Made by a program: the position numbers and the translations under genes. The notes beneath the pieces are model-generated. The model had not been told where the DNA came from. It searched no databases and was given only the letters and a program-made list of their open reading frames with translations. Of a DNA stretch of 64,000 nt, positions 40,869-53,528 are shown one piece after another. The DNA is from Fragum whitleyi. Its lineage: Eukaryota > Mollusca > Bivalvia > Cardiida > Cardiidae. Numbering within the stretch: the first letter of the stretch is position 1; each line of letters opens with the position of its first letter. The DNA lies in NCBI GenBank assembly GCA_948146395.1, contig OX411544.1, positions 39,911,419 through 39,975,418 on the forward strand. The letters are read 5' to 3'.

Positions 40869-43334
40869 TTAGAATTCGAAATATTCCTGTAGATAACGCA
40901 CCATGTCAAATTGACCTTTTTTCTTTGCTATAGCCAAACAATCACTTCCATTGTTCATCTTTGTATGAACTGACAACCCACGATCTACTAAATATTGCAA
41001 GCATTCAATGTTCCCGCTTACGGCAGCCGAGTGCAAAACTGTTTTACCTTCCTTAGTTTTTAGTTCTATCAGACCTGGAAAGGTTTTACATAGGTAATCA
41101 ACAATGTTCAAAGAGCCATTTGAAGCTGCCGCGTGAAGTACGGTAAACCCATTATGCGACGCCATTGTTGGGTCGATTTCTTGCTTTATTAATAGTTTAA
41201 GACATTCTAAATGGCCACCAAAAGCGGCTGAATGTAAGGCTGTTTTACCATACTTGTCTTTGGCCTTTTTCAAGTTTGGGAAATGTCTACACACATAATC
41301 CACTATATTCAAATATCCTCTTATAGCTGCTGTATGTAAAATGGTATAACCAGAATGGCATGTCATGGTTGGATCAAAACAAATTTCTATCAACAGTTTC
41401 AGACATTCTAAATGGCCACCAAAAGCGGCTGAATGTAAGGCTGTTTTACCATGCTTGTAATTGATCTTTTTCAAGTTTGGGAAATGTCTACAAACATACT
41501 CAACTATATTCAAATACCCTCTTATAGCTGCTGTATGTAAAATGGTAAAACCAGAATGGCATGCCATAGTTGGGTCGAAACCAATTTCTATCAACAGTTT
41601 CAGACATTCTAAATGGCCACCAAGGGCAGCTGAATGTAAGGCCGTTTCGCCTTTCTTGTTTTTGATCATTTTCAAGTTTGGGAAATGTCTACAAAGATAC
41701 TCCACTTTATTCAAATACCCCCCAAAAGCTGCTGTATGTAGAATAGTATAGCCAGAATGGCATGTCATGGATATGGCGAATCCTTGCTCTATCAACAGTT
41801 TCAGACATTCTAAATTGCCACCACCGGCAGCTGAATGTAAGGCCGTTTCACCATTCTTGTTTTTGATCATTTTCAAGTTTGGGAAATGTCTACAAAGATA
41901 CTCCACTATATTCAAATACCCACTAAAAGCTGCTGTATGTAGAATGGTTTGACCAGAATGGCATGCCATGGATAGGTCGAATCCTTGCTCTATCAACAGC
42001 TTCAGACATTCTAAATTGCCACCTACGACAGCTGAATGTTAGGCCGTTTCGCCATTCGTGTTTTTGATCATTTTCAAGTTTGGGAAATGTCTACAAAGAT
42101 ACTCCACTATATTCAAATACCCTCTAAAAGCTGCTGTATGAAGATTGGTAAAATCAGAACGACCTACCAAGGTTGGATCGAAACCCATTTCCACCAGCAG
42201 TTTCAGACATTCTAATTGACCACTATATGTTGAATATTGACATACTGACCACCCTGCCTTATTCTTCGCCATTTTCAACTCTCCGAGGTTGGTTTTATCA
42301 AACATTTTAAGGAAAGATACGGAACCTTCTCGTGCAGCCAGATGAAATACAGTATGGTTGAAATCGTCTCTCTTTCTAATATCTGCGCCATACTTGAGCA
42401 GACATCTGATAATGTCTTCACTTGGCAAAATGGCAGATATAAAAATGGGCGTCATCGTTTTACAACAAGCGTCATTGACCATGCGCGGGTATTTCTCACA
42501 AATGAAGTTAACGATTTCGCATCTTTTTCCTTTTATAGCTTTATACATGATATTGTCAAACTGATCCCTCGTCTTACTATAGGGATCTATGCCGCTTTCT
42601 ATCAAATATATTAAACATTGCAGCTGTCACCCTTCAGCAGCACGGTGAATAGCTAGGTTACCATCACTATCGTATTCGTGAAGCATGTCGGGGAATCTTT
42701 CTGCAATATACTGAAGGGTACTCTTTTTGCCGATGTATGCAGCATCATGAACTATACTAAAGCTTTGGTTTAAATCACCATTGTCTTCATATCGTTCTGT
42801 ATTCAATGTTTCATTGAAATTCCAATGCTCTATTTGGTCTTTTTCTACTTCTGTTATATCTTCATTCTTAACCGTAATGCAGATCTCTTTAATTTTCATC
42901 CTTTCTGAATAATTGACCAGCAATTTTTCACTCCTCTCAAAAAGTTGGACCAACGATTCGCAAGTATCTGTAAACTCATCTTCAGTCAGTACTGACTCCA
43001 GGTTTTTCTTAGCTATTTCTCTTCCCTTTGACCTTATCGCATCGATGATCTCCTCTTCCGATTCGTCCAGCTTTGAACAGTGTTTCAGAAAACCCAAAGC
43101 TAGAGTCAAATCCCATTTCTTTAGATCGGTCGGCGGCATTAATAATTGGTAATGTTCTACGGAGATGCTCCCGAACTCTTTAAGATTCCTTCCTTTACTA
43201 TAAACCAGGCCATCACTCAGATATTCATCAAGAGATGCGTGTTTTTGTTTTATTAGCGCAACGCAAAACTGTTGTCCCGCCTCTTTCACGAGTTTAAGGG
43301 CACGTATGCAGTTATCAGCCTCTTTGTCCATGCT
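40869..43334 (-). pseudogene. Ankyrin-repeat protein with two in-frame stops
   Basis: ATG at 43331, final TAA at 40869-40871: one uninterrupted frame of 820 codons except for TGA at 42627-42629 (codon 235) and TAA at 42039-42041 (codon 431). Residues 1-180 are helical and acidic-basic (YQLLMPPTDLKKWDLTLALG; EDEFTDTCESLVQLFERSEK) with no certain domain; a HEPN/DZIP3-like region, common ahead of ankyrins in bivalves, is one guess. From about residue 190 to the end there are roughly 16 ankyrin repeats (GETALHSAAGGGNLECLKLL and TILHTAAFSGYLNIVEYLCR alternate). The TAA is a TTA-to-TAA change relative to the sister repeats; the TGA replaces an expected Gly (GGA). A good acceptor (TTTCCTTTGTCTTATATTTAAG) precedes AGC-ATG, so a 5' exon probably exists. 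Function unknown; ankyrin repeats mediate protein binding. Could also be an assembly error or readthrough. Confidence 0.85.
41200..42020 (-). repeat. 201-bp tandem repeat within the ankyrin frame
   Basis: GACATTCTAAATGGCCACCA-type words recur at about 41202, 41403, 41604, 41805 and 42006. The period is 201 bp, or 67 codons, equal to two ankyrin repeats. DNA identity between units is high, which points to recent duplication or gene conversion. Confidence 0.85.
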
Positions 43335-45346
43335 CTTAAATATAAGACAAAGGAAATGATTTTAAAACATATTTTTTAAGTTAACAGTTGCAAGATTTAG
43401 CAACTGATAATTCTTAATCAGTTGAAGAAAAATGTATCAGTCTAAACATAAAATAAAAATAATTAATAAGTACATTCACGTGGAGTGAACGCCCGGCTTT
43501 TTTGCAATTAACTATCATAGGTCTCGGTCTATATAGATCTACTTTTTCATTCTTTATGTCTAATATTTTAAAAGAGTAAATATATTCTTTGACCTTGTTA
43601 AGGTGTTTGATTTTTTGACAACAGTGACGGTTCAATGAATAGCGCATTTTTTTCCGGTACACTCATGGATTTGGAGCTCCTTTTGAAGCATTCCTATGAA
43701 TCATTATGCAACCTCTGTTTAAATAGATACTAAAGTCTTTCTTTTCATACAGTAACAGAGTCAATTCACTTTTCCGGGGGCGTTAACATTTGCAGATACC
43801 CTCAACGCGGTCGTGCTTCGCACTAGAACGCTAAACCATTTTTGTGGTCTCTGCAAATAATAACGACTGAAAATCTTCAAAATATGTAGAGTCCAGTCAT
43901 GACTGCCGATTTTCATATTTCACCATTATGAGTGGATAATTAATGTTACAGTACATATAAACCTGTGGTAAGCGACCACTAAGGGGACCACCAAAAAAGG
44001 TTGTCAATGGGAATGGCCGCTAGTGCAATATTTCATAATACACAAGGCAGGTCATTTTAATGGCGTGTTTAGATTGTCGTTTAATTCTCACTAAGTCCTA
44101 TGATGTTCGAACTCATCGGAGTCGTCTCGCTGAGACGATAACAATGGGTTACAACAAGATAGGATTCACATTTTTTCGTTTAAGAATGGCCATTGTTTCA
44201 GAGAGTTAGCTTACAGTGAAGGGTCATTTTATGATTGTCGCTTTATCAAAGCGGTCGCTCAATAGAAGTGGTTGGTCGGGAAATATCGACTGTAATAAAC
44301 GTCTCGTGTAAATATAGAAGTAAGTTTATACAACTTTTCGTTTAAATCCAAAATGAAAATGTAACTTAGTTTTCTTCCTTCGCAAAAACAATCAAATTTT
44401 AACAAATTGGCAAAGGGACAATGCCTTTTGCGTTGTTTGAACCTATGCATTGTCTTTACGCTGGCTAATAATCAACTTAATGGCACATGACCAGAAATGA
44501 AACAATAAAACTGTTTTTTTAAACTAATTTAAGGACAATAGTTAGTTGTCCCATTTTTGTAAACTTAATTCTGTAAATGACATTATTCTTAATGAAATAA
44601 GCATTCGGAAAAAACTATATGTACATACGATATAAAAATAGAGTTGTCTCGCGTTTCCTCGAGATGTCGAAAACTCGAATTCATGCGAAGAATCGAGATC
44701 GCCTTCCGGTCCCAAATCGTTTTCACATATTTTCTTGTCGGTTATTACTTTCAATGTTCCTTCGCCAGTCGACGGTGTTCGAAACAAAAAAAAAATGTAA
44801 GAAAGGAAATTTGTGTTTGATTTTAAATTGTTTAAAAACACCGCCTTGCCTAAAATATCCTTATCTGCTGCCGAAACATTTAGATAAATTCCAGAAAAAA
44901 ATCTCAAAAGTGTTCGTAAGCTTGCTTCTTTGTTTAATTTGTTAAGTTTTGCTATTAAAGGGAATACCTTTTCAGTTCAATGATTTGAGGTGCCGACGAA
45001 GTCAGCTTTAAAGGAAACACTGTGTGTAAACGGTGATTTGCTTGCATTCTCGCCGAATTCTGATTGATAAAAAAAACAAGATTGTATTTATTAAGCAATG
45101 GTAACCATAAAAAAACATTATAAGGAAGGAAAAATGTGTATGTTTCAGTGGCCCCATTTTAATTTGCCAAACCTAAGTATTTACCAATTCGGCGACCTAC
45201 AGAGAAGAATACAATACAAAAATAATACAATACAATAAAATGCTTTATTCATAATAACAATAACACATCTGACATTTACTTTGTACAAAGTTTATCTGGG
45301 AGAGTGAGAAAAATTGATAAATATCAAACTGGTTGTTGTGATTTTA
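43335..45346. other. No gene seen; possible decayed TIR element
   Basis: Near 43975-44060 GGTAAGCGACCACTAAGGGG-type sequence, and near 44250-44280 GCGGTCGCTCAATAGAAGTG in the other orientation, could be ends of an old element of about 300 bp. The open frames at 44542-44945 overlap on opposite strands and have no motif; not annotated. Confidence 0.35.
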
Positions 45347-45793
45347 CAGTTAGTTACATCGTGAAATTGATATTCACTTCAATCAAAACCATTCTAAATC
45401 GCTCACTCAGCGCTCCATTCATTAATTCATACCAATCACTCACTCAAACCATTCAAAAACGTTCAAGCCCAAATAAAGAAAATTATAGAATCATCAACGC
45501 CATATTCAAAATACACTTTGATAGAGAAAAATCGCGATTTAACTGAGATGATTCAAATTGTAAACGTCTCATTGGTTCTTGAAGCAATAGGAAGCTATGT
45601 ATTTAACTTTTATTGCATTTTTATTAAAGGGAGGTAATCAATATCGCTAATTTTGTTCATCCTGAACAAAATTTGCGATAAAGGATTACCTCCCATTAAC
45701 TTCACTCAAAACTAGCTCCACACACTCATTCAATTTCATTCCTTAATTATTCTAAAATCATTCACCTTGCCAATTTCAAGATGTTGGTAGCTG
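45347..45793 (+). mobile_element. MITE M1, copy j (full length, 447 bp)
   Basis: TA-CAGTTAGTTACATCGTGAAA at the left; CAATTTCAAGATGTTGGTAGCTG-TA at the right. The hairpin around 45631-45705 is almost perfect (GGGAGGTAATCAATATCGCT and its inverse). Confidence 0.92.
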
Positions 45794-46471
45794 TAAGGTT
45801 TTCTGGCGATAATTAAATGCAGAGCAGACACCAGTAACTTTTGACGTCGTGTATTTTTTTTTTATCAAAGTAAATCGCCTAATTTAAAAAAAATAACGTT
45901 TTAAACAGAATTTGATATTTCGGATAACTTTTTCTCGTGGTGTAACTTATATAGGTACTGCACATTCTTAAGGCAAAATATGTAAAATGTAAATATAAAG
46001 CGCAATGAAACGTCTTCATATAGGACGATTTTGCTTACTCGCATTAACTCGAATCATGTGACAACTCGAAAAAATGAGTCGGTCCCTTGTGTAATCGAGC
46101 TGTAGCTTCCACTGTATACGTATTTGACATAGTTATAGAAACTATGAGTAATTTTTCACGAAATCGACCCTATTTTGGCAATTAAGATCATGTTGATCAC
46201 TTTCAGCTTAGCTTAGTGTCAGACTTGCATTTAAAAAAACTTTGCAAAAATAGAATATATTATTATGAATAAATGTATAAAATGAGGGTTTTCTTAATAA
46301 TTTGATGTAACTGAATTACTGTTCAATATAGTTCAAAGTAGCGACAAAAAACATAGACACAAAAAAGATACGTGCATTCGAATGAGAATCCTGAATCCTT
46401 ATTCTATTTCATTTAATTCTTTTTTTTTAAATGCAATTTTTTGGAACATTTCAGGCGGTCTTGCCCGCAAT
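45794..46471. other. No gene seen
   Basis: AT-rich. ACTCGAATCATGTGACAACTCG near 46048 echoes GAAAACTCGAATTCATGCGA near 44668, a weak dispersed similarity. Confidence 0.3.
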
Positions 46472-46537
46472 GATTTACCCTTTGCTTTTTAATCCCTGCT
46501 TTTTACGTGCCTGTGATCTTATGGTTGAGAAAACATT

Positions 46538-46584
46538 GTAAAAAAAGAAGAAATTGCTTCTGCCAAGCAATTTCTTCTTTTTAC
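46538..46584. repeat. Hairpin AAGAAGAAATTGCTT, duplication copy 1
   Basis: Inverted arms GTAAAAAAAGAAGAAATTGC and GCAATTTCTTCTTTTTAC with loop TTCTGCCAA. Present again at 49097-49142 in duplication copy 2. Confidence 0.85.
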
Positions 46585-46916
46585 ACACCATTTTCTACCC
46601 TACAGAATGGTTATTTTTTTAATTAAACCCACTTTAAGTTTTCATCTGCAAAACCTTTGAATCTGGACAGGTCCAATTTTTTGTAAAACAGGAAAGTGTT
46701 ACGTACACGTCTGTGTGGAGTGGTCTTGATCATTCCTGTCTGTCATTGTTTTGCATTTTTCGTAAATCACAAGATTGGTTAATACGTATATCATTTTGAA
46801 CACTTGGCGCGATTAAGGGCCATTGAGTTCGCCGATATACAAGTATTAAAAGAAATACGTGTCTTGTGTTAAAGATGAAAATTTTTGCGAAATGCCAGAA
46901 TAAATAGTCCGCGGTA

Positions 46917-47353
46917 CAGTTAACAAAATAGTGAAATTGACATTCATCTCGATCAATACCATTCCAAAATTACTCGCTCAGAGCTCCATTCATTCATTCC
47001 AAACACTCACTCAAATCATTCAAAAACGCTCCGAACTACCGAAAAAGATAGAATCAACAACGTCATTCAAGATAAATAAAGCTAGAAAAAAAATCGCAAT
47101 TTCACTGACATAATTCAAATTGTAAGCGTCTGAAAGGTTCTTGAAGAAAGAAGAAGCTATTCATAGAACTTGTATGCATATTTCAATAAAGGCAGGTAAT
47201 ACACATCGATAATTTTGTTCCTCCAGTTTAAAATTTGCGATATTGAATTAGCTCCTATCAAATTCACTACAACTCGTTCCACTCACCCATTTAATTTCAT
47301 TCCAAAATAATTCGAAATCAGTAATCTTGTCAATTTCATGATGTTGTTCACTG
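46917..47353 (+). mobile_element. MITE M1, copy k
   Basis: TA-CAGTTAACAAAATAGTGAAA at the left and GTCAATTTCATGATGTTGTTCACTG at the right. The right TA is lost (AATGC). Duplicated with its surroundings (see 49483). Confidence 0.9.
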
Positions 47354-47649
47354 AATGCATCTGTACTTGCATTCAAGGCGGTTAACTATTCCAAACGTAA
47401 GTAAACGTTTTCCATATATTCTGAAAGCAGAACAGATCCAGTAGACGTCAAACACAGATTAGAAATGAAAATAACAAATAAAGAATCAATACATTTACTG
47501 CAAGGAACTCGTGCTGGTGTATGTGCAGAGTGGGGGTATAATTCGTAAAAAAGGTTGCGCAGTTTTGTCTTCCTGGCATATCTTACCGTCCTATGATATA
47601 CAAAAACCGTGACGGCATATTGAAAAAATATATATAGAGAGAGCTCGAA

Positions 47650-48065
47650 GTAACCTCGACATTGTCAATCGGGAACCTTCGACAATTCTACGGAATAGTC
47701 CTCTGGTATAATGAGGGCACCGACACGAAAGGACGTCATATCGCACCTGGGATAATGTGACGTCACAAACATTCCTGAATATGGCATTACGAAAAATAAA
47801 ATCAAAGAAAGTGTAAAACTGGAAATTTAATAATTTGATAACAAAACGCAGTGTTTTACTGCGTTTGTTATCAAGTTATAAAATGCCTTAAAGATCTCTA
47901 TAATTATATTATCGGAAAACATTAAAGGAATTTGTTTGTTTGTTTTTAAATCGTTTTGACCAGAGTACCACCAAAAGCCGAATCACACAAAAATTGACCC
48001 AAAATTACTACACTGACGTCCGAGGTACTTTCCAGTTCGCGGAAAAGTCAGAGCGATGTTCCGAA
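47650..48065 (+). repeat. Dispersed repeat M8, copy 3
   Basis: GGGAACCTTCGACAATTCTA, GTCCTCTGGTATAATGAGGG, GTGACGTCACAAACATTCC, the hairpin TTGATAACAAAACGCAGTGT..ACTGCGTTTGTTATCAA (47838-47875), GACGTCCGAGGTACTTTCCA and AGAGCGATGTTCCGAATG match 25150-25620. In duplication copy 2 the first part is replaced by the AT microsatellite and gap, and only the last part (from 50996) is visible. Confidence 0.65.
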
Positions 48066-48604
48066 TGCGACCTTGTATGTAACAAGACTCGAATAAAAAA
48101 AACAAAGGCCATTTGGCGCAAATTTATAAATCCTCGAAATATAGCCCTAACGTTTTCCGAGGCGGAAATATTTTGATTTTACAGAATTCTTATGCAAGTA
48201 ATTATTCGCAGAAATACGAGTGTAGAGTTATAGCAAGTATAGAGTAATCGAGTATTTACATATATTAGAGGCCTATCCATTATGGGGATATGAAGTAAAA
48301 AAAAAATAATAAATAAATAAAATAACAAAAAATAAAAAAAAAACAATAATGCGGAAAATGAAATTATATTTGATATTTTTTTCCTACCATGGCATTATTT
48401 TTTTAAGACTAATTGCAAATTTACCTTATTTTTCCTAGGTTTAAATCAAAACAAACCGCGTCCTTATCGTGAAGTTTAAAATGCTATATCTACAATGGTA
48501 TTTTCTTTTTATAGGTTTACCCCTGGATTTTTCGTAGTCCTTGAAAAATCATTCACTAGAGTGGAACCAAGTTATTACTTTCGCTTTAGACATAAAAACA
48601 TTCC

Positions 48605-48880
48605 ATAGGCGTATCTAGAACTTTGAAATTAATACGCAATCAGAAGGCGACAACTAAAGAATATATAGGATAAAGGCGAAATGAGAACTGTGACAAAAGA
48701 TGATTGCCATCCGTCTGCTCTTTTATATGATTTGAGCGTTGGTGAATGATCAAAACATCGTAACTGCAGCTTGAATAAGCTGTAGTTTCGATGCTATGAT
48801 CATTCATCAACGATATTATTCAACAGAGGATTATTTCTTTTACGCACTTGCGTAAATTGCGTTATGGGCGCCACGCCCTT
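48605..48880 (+). repeat. Dispersed repeat M7, copy 1
   Basis: ATAGGCGTATCTAGAACTTT at one end and CGTAAATTGCGTTATGGGCG at the other. The middle hairpin is CATCGTAACTGCAGCTTGAATAAGCTGTAGTTTCGATG (about 48750-48790). About 276 bp; the third copy is at 59660-59938 in reverse. Confidence 0.75.
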
Positions 48881-49482
48881 GCATTCGAGGTTGGCTAAAA
48901 CCTCTCTTTTCGCGGAAATAATACAAGTGGCTGCAATGGACTAAATCTAATATTTAAGACTTCAAAAAATCCCTATCTTTTATCGGTGTTATATCGTTGT
49001 TTTCAGAATCGAGGGTCGCGTTTTATGGGTTTAACCCTTTAATGTTTAATCCCTGCTTTTTACGTGCCTGTGATTTCATGATTGAGAAAACATTGTGAAA
49101 AAAGAAGAAATTGCATCTGACAAGCAATTTCTTCTTTTTCCACACTATTTTCTACCTTACAGAATGGTTATTTTTCAAATTAAATCCACTTCAAATTTTC
49201 GTCTGCAAAACCTTTGAATTTGGACAGGTCCAAAATTTTGTAAAACAGGAAAGTGTTAAGTACACGTCTGTGTGGAGTGATCTTGATCATTCCTGTCTGT
49301 CATTGTTTTGCATTAAAATTTTGTCGTGAATCGTACAAGATTGGTTAATATGTATAATATTTTCAACACTTGGCGCGATTAAGGACCATTGAGTTCGCCG
49401 ATATACAAGTAGTAAAAGAAATACGTGTCTTGTGTTAAAGATGAAAATTTTTGCGAAATGCCAGAATAAATTGTCCGCGGTA

Positions 49483-49905
49483 CAGTTAACAAAATAGTGA
49501 AATTGACATTCATCTCGATCAATACCATTCCGAATTACTCGATGAGAGCTCCATTCATTCATTCCAAACACTCACTCAAATCATTCAAAAAACGCCCCGA
49601 ACTATAGAATCAACAACTTCATTCATGATAAATAAAGCTAGAAAAAAATCGCAATTTCACTGACATAATTCAAATTGTAAGCGTCTGAAAGATTCTTGAA
49701 GAAAGAAGCTATTCATAGAACTTGTATGCATATTTCAATAAAGGAAGGTAATACACATCGATAATTTTGTTCCTCCAGTTCAAAATTTGCGATATTGAAT
49801 TAGCTCCTATTAAATTCACTACAACTCGTTCCACTCACCCATTTAATTTCATTTCAAAATAATTCCAAATCAGTCATCTTGTCAATTTCATGATGTTGTT
49901 AACTG
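49483..49905 (+). mobile_element. MITE M1, copy l (duplicate of copy k)
   Basis: Same ends as M1-k with small deletions (missing AAGA near 49690 and others). It is a copy by segmental duplication, not a separate insertion. Confidence 0.9.
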
Positions 49906-50019
49906 AATGCACCTGTACTTGCATTCAAGGCGGTTAACTATTACAAACGTAAGTAAACGTTTTCCATATATTCTGAAAGCATGACAGATCCAGTAGACGT
50001 CAAACACAGTTTAGAAATG

Positions 50020-50290
50020 GCCGCCGTCATAGCGCAGTTGGTAGCGCGTCGGACTGTCAATCTAGAGTTCGCGGGTTAGATCCCCGACGGCGGCACTCAT
50101 TCTTTCCGACTATTTGTCTCTCACCAATGGGTTGATATTCGTAGACCTATGTGAGATAGCGGCTGGGGGCAAGGAAAGAATGTGGTGGTTGTACTGGTGA
50201 TAGAAATACCAGGAATTCATTGTTAGGTGCCCCAGCCGCCGCGATATAACTGAAATAATGTTGAAAGCGGCATTAAACTCCAATCAATCA
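50020..50290 (+). mobile_element. tRNA-Asp-like SINE, datable insertion
   Basis: Head GCCGCCGTCATAGCGCAGTT, GTC at the anticodon, B box degraded to GGGTTAGATCC, acceptor end GACGGCGGC. Body and tail are typical (GCGATATAACTGAAATAATG..AATCAATCA). Flanked by ACAGTTTAGAAATG (50006-50019) and ACAGTTAATAAATG (50291-50304). The unfilled site is preserved in duplication copy 1 at 47454-47467. Confidence 0.93.
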
Positions 50291-50624
50291 ACAGTTAATA
50301 AATGAAAATAATAAATGAAGAATCAATACATTTACTGCAAGGAATTCGTGCAAGTGTATGTGCAAAGTGGGGAATAATTCGCAAAACAAATTTGTGCCGT
50401 TTTTTCTTCCTGACATATCTTATCGTCCTATGATATACAAAAACCGTGACGGCATATTGAAAAAAATATTTATCTTATAACTATACAAATATCTGTGTGA
50501 TAACAACCCATATGATATTTTTTATGATATCACATGGTTATTTTTAGAACAATGATATAATGCAGTTATTTTTAGAAACTTGCATTTCAGTTGGAAACAT
50601 CGACGAAAACAAGACAAATAGAGG

Positions 50625-50795
<171 letters not shown>

Positions 50796-50995
50796 NNNNN
50801 NNNNNNNNNNNNNNNNNNNNNNNNNNNNNNNNNNNNNNNNNNNNNNNNNNNNNNNNNNNNNNNNNNNNNNNNNNNNNNNNNNNNNNNNNNNNNNNNNNNN
50901 NNNNNNNNNNNNNNNNNNNNNNNNNNNNNNNNNNNNNNNNNNNNNNNNNNNNNNNNNNNNNNNNNNNNNNNNNNNNNNNNNNNNNNNNNNNNNNN
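50796..50995. other. Assembly gap (200 N)
   Basis: Exactly 200 Ns after the AT microsatellite. The round size suggests a placeholder length. By comparison with duplication copy 1 it probably hides the 5' part of repeat M8. Confidence 0.95.
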
Positions 50996-51589
50996 TTTTG
51001 ACCAGAGTACCATCAAAAGCCGAATCACACAAAAATTGACCCAAAATTATTACACTTACGTCCGAGGTACTTTCCAGTTTACGGAAAAGTCAGAGCGATG
51101 TTCCGAAAGAGTTATAAATCCTCGAAATATAGCCCTAACGTTTTCCGAGGCGGAAATATTTGATTTTACAGAATTCTTATGCAAGTAATTATTCGCAGAA
51201 ATACGAGTACAGAGTTATAGCAAGTATAGAGTAATCGAGTATTTACATATATTAGAGGCCTATCCATTATGGGGATATGAAGTAAAAAAAAATAATAAAT
51301 AAATAAAATAACAAAAAATAAAAAAAAACAATAATGCGGAAAATGAAATTATATTTGATATTTTTTTCCTACCATGGCATTATTTTTTTAAGACTAATTG
51401 CAAATTTACCTTATTTTTCCTAGGTTTAAATCAAAACAAACCGCGTCCTTATCGTGAAGTTTAAAATGCTATATCTACAATGGTATTTTCTTTTTATAGG
51501 TTTACCCCTGGATTTTTCGTAGTCCTTGAAAAATCATTCACTAGAGTGGAACCAAGTTATTACTTTCGCTTTAGACATAAAAACATTCC

Positions 51590-51864
51590 ATAGGCGTATC
51601 TAGAACTTTGAAATTAATACGCAATCAGAAGGCGACAACTAAAGAATATATAGGATAAAGGCGAAATGAGAACTGTGACAAAAGATGATTGCCATCCGTC
51701 TGCTCTTTTATATGATTTGAGCGTTGGTGAATGATCAAAACATCGTAACTGCAGCTTGAATAAGCTGTAGTTTCGATGCTATGATCATTCATCAACGATA
51801 TTATTCAACAGAGGATTATTTCTTTTACGCACTTGCGTAAATTGCGTAATGGGCGCTACGCCCT
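51590..51864 (+). repeat. Dispersed repeat M7, copy 2
   Basis: Duplicate of 48605-48880; differs by single bases such as GCGTAATGGGCGCTACG. Confidence 0.8.
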
Positions 51865-52015
51865 TGCATTCGAGGTTGGCTAAAACCTCTCTTTTCGCGG
51901 AAATAATACAAGTGGCTGCAATGGACTAAATCTAATATTTAAGACTTAAAAAAATCCCTATCTTTTATCGGTGTTATATCGTTGTTTTCAGAATCGAGGG
52001 TCGCGTTTTATGGGT

Positions 52016-52560
<545 letters not shown>

Positions 52561-52563
<3 letters not shown>

Positions 52564-53099
52564 TTTCTAAGTATTTCTGTATAGTAGTAGCATTTTGCTT
52601 ATTGCGTTAAATTCGAACGAAATTAGCAATTTTTTTACCCCCCTCCCCTGCCCTTATTTTAAATTGACGCACCTGCTTCAATACTACTGGTGTTCTGTAT
52701 ACCTTTTACAATTAAAGTCACGTAAACCTGTAAATTGTGCAATATAACTGGACGCCTATGCTTGATCGTCACGAGCCGAAGTATCATCGGAATCTTATAC
52801 ATGGGCCTAATTATTTATTCTGCATAAAAGGTCAGGTTCCAGTTGATATGCCCTCGCTATATCCTAAAACCAAAAGTATCAATGTGCTGGAGCATGATTT
52901 AACATCTCAACACAATACTACCAAAACCCCGTAACTTTAACATGTTCTAAGCTGAAGTTACGAGAGTTTGATATCCAACGATGATTTTACTTTTCAAGCT
53001 GTCAATGTATTAAAAGATATGTATAGAGGTGAGTAAATATTTTTAAAAGGTTGTTAACCTTAAACTTAATTACAACAACCCGTTATGGGGCTGTCACTC
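52561..53099. other. No gene seen
   Basis: Includes a C-rich stretch at 52637-52652. A 65-codon open frame (52737-52934) has no motif. Confidence 0.3.
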
Positions 53100-53400
53100 C
53101 ACAGCTTATGGCACCAACGTATGCGAACGTATGCTTATACGCTCTCATAAGCTGATGTACGCTGTGCGTTCGTTAGTCATAACTGGTGTACGTTATACGT
53201 ACGCTGGTATACCTCGGTATACGTTCATATACGCAGAAGTCAAAAAATATTTTTGACATGTAAAAAAAATTTAACGTATGCCAGCGTTTTAAATATACGC
53301 TACCCATACGGTATGCATACGGTCAAAACGCTAGTATGACGACCGAGGTGCGTTACTCAAAAGTTCAGTACGCTTCTCATACGGCGGCAGAAAAGTATAA
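53100..53400. repeat. Region dense in self-complementary TACG/CGTA words
   Basis: Words such as ACGTATGCG, TATACGCT, GTACGTTATACGTACG, GGTATACCTCGGTATACG, GTATGCATACGG recur on both strands throughout about 300 bp, in strong contrast to the CpG-poor flanks. No clear TIR; may be a decayed foldback or a palindrome-rich satellite fragment. Confidence 0.5.
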
Positions 53401-53528
53401 TTTCAGCTGTAATCTAAGTCCTACAACTCTGTTATATGGTTGTAGGACTAATGTTTTTTTTTTGCTTTTTTAAATGAGGATTTGAAGGCAGGATGAGCTA
53501 CAGGTCAAAGGGAAGAATTACGCTCCTA

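Larger units (their letters stand above)
46472..49030 (+). repeat. Segmental tandem duplication, copy 1
   Basis: Matches 49029-52015 in the same order: AATCCCTGCTTTTTACGTGC at the start, a hairpin (46538-46584), M1-k, the empty SINE site (47454-47467), a middle block, TTTTGACCAGAGTACCACCA, repeat M7, and GAATCGAGGGTCGCGTTTTA at the end. Identity is high by eye (a few differences per 100 bases). The copies abut head to tail. Confidence 0.92.

Noticed and set aside
41461..41952. Plus-strand frames of 96 and 61 residues opposite the ankyrin gene
   Set aside because: Antisense shadows of the ankyrin repeats with the same 201-bp periodicity.
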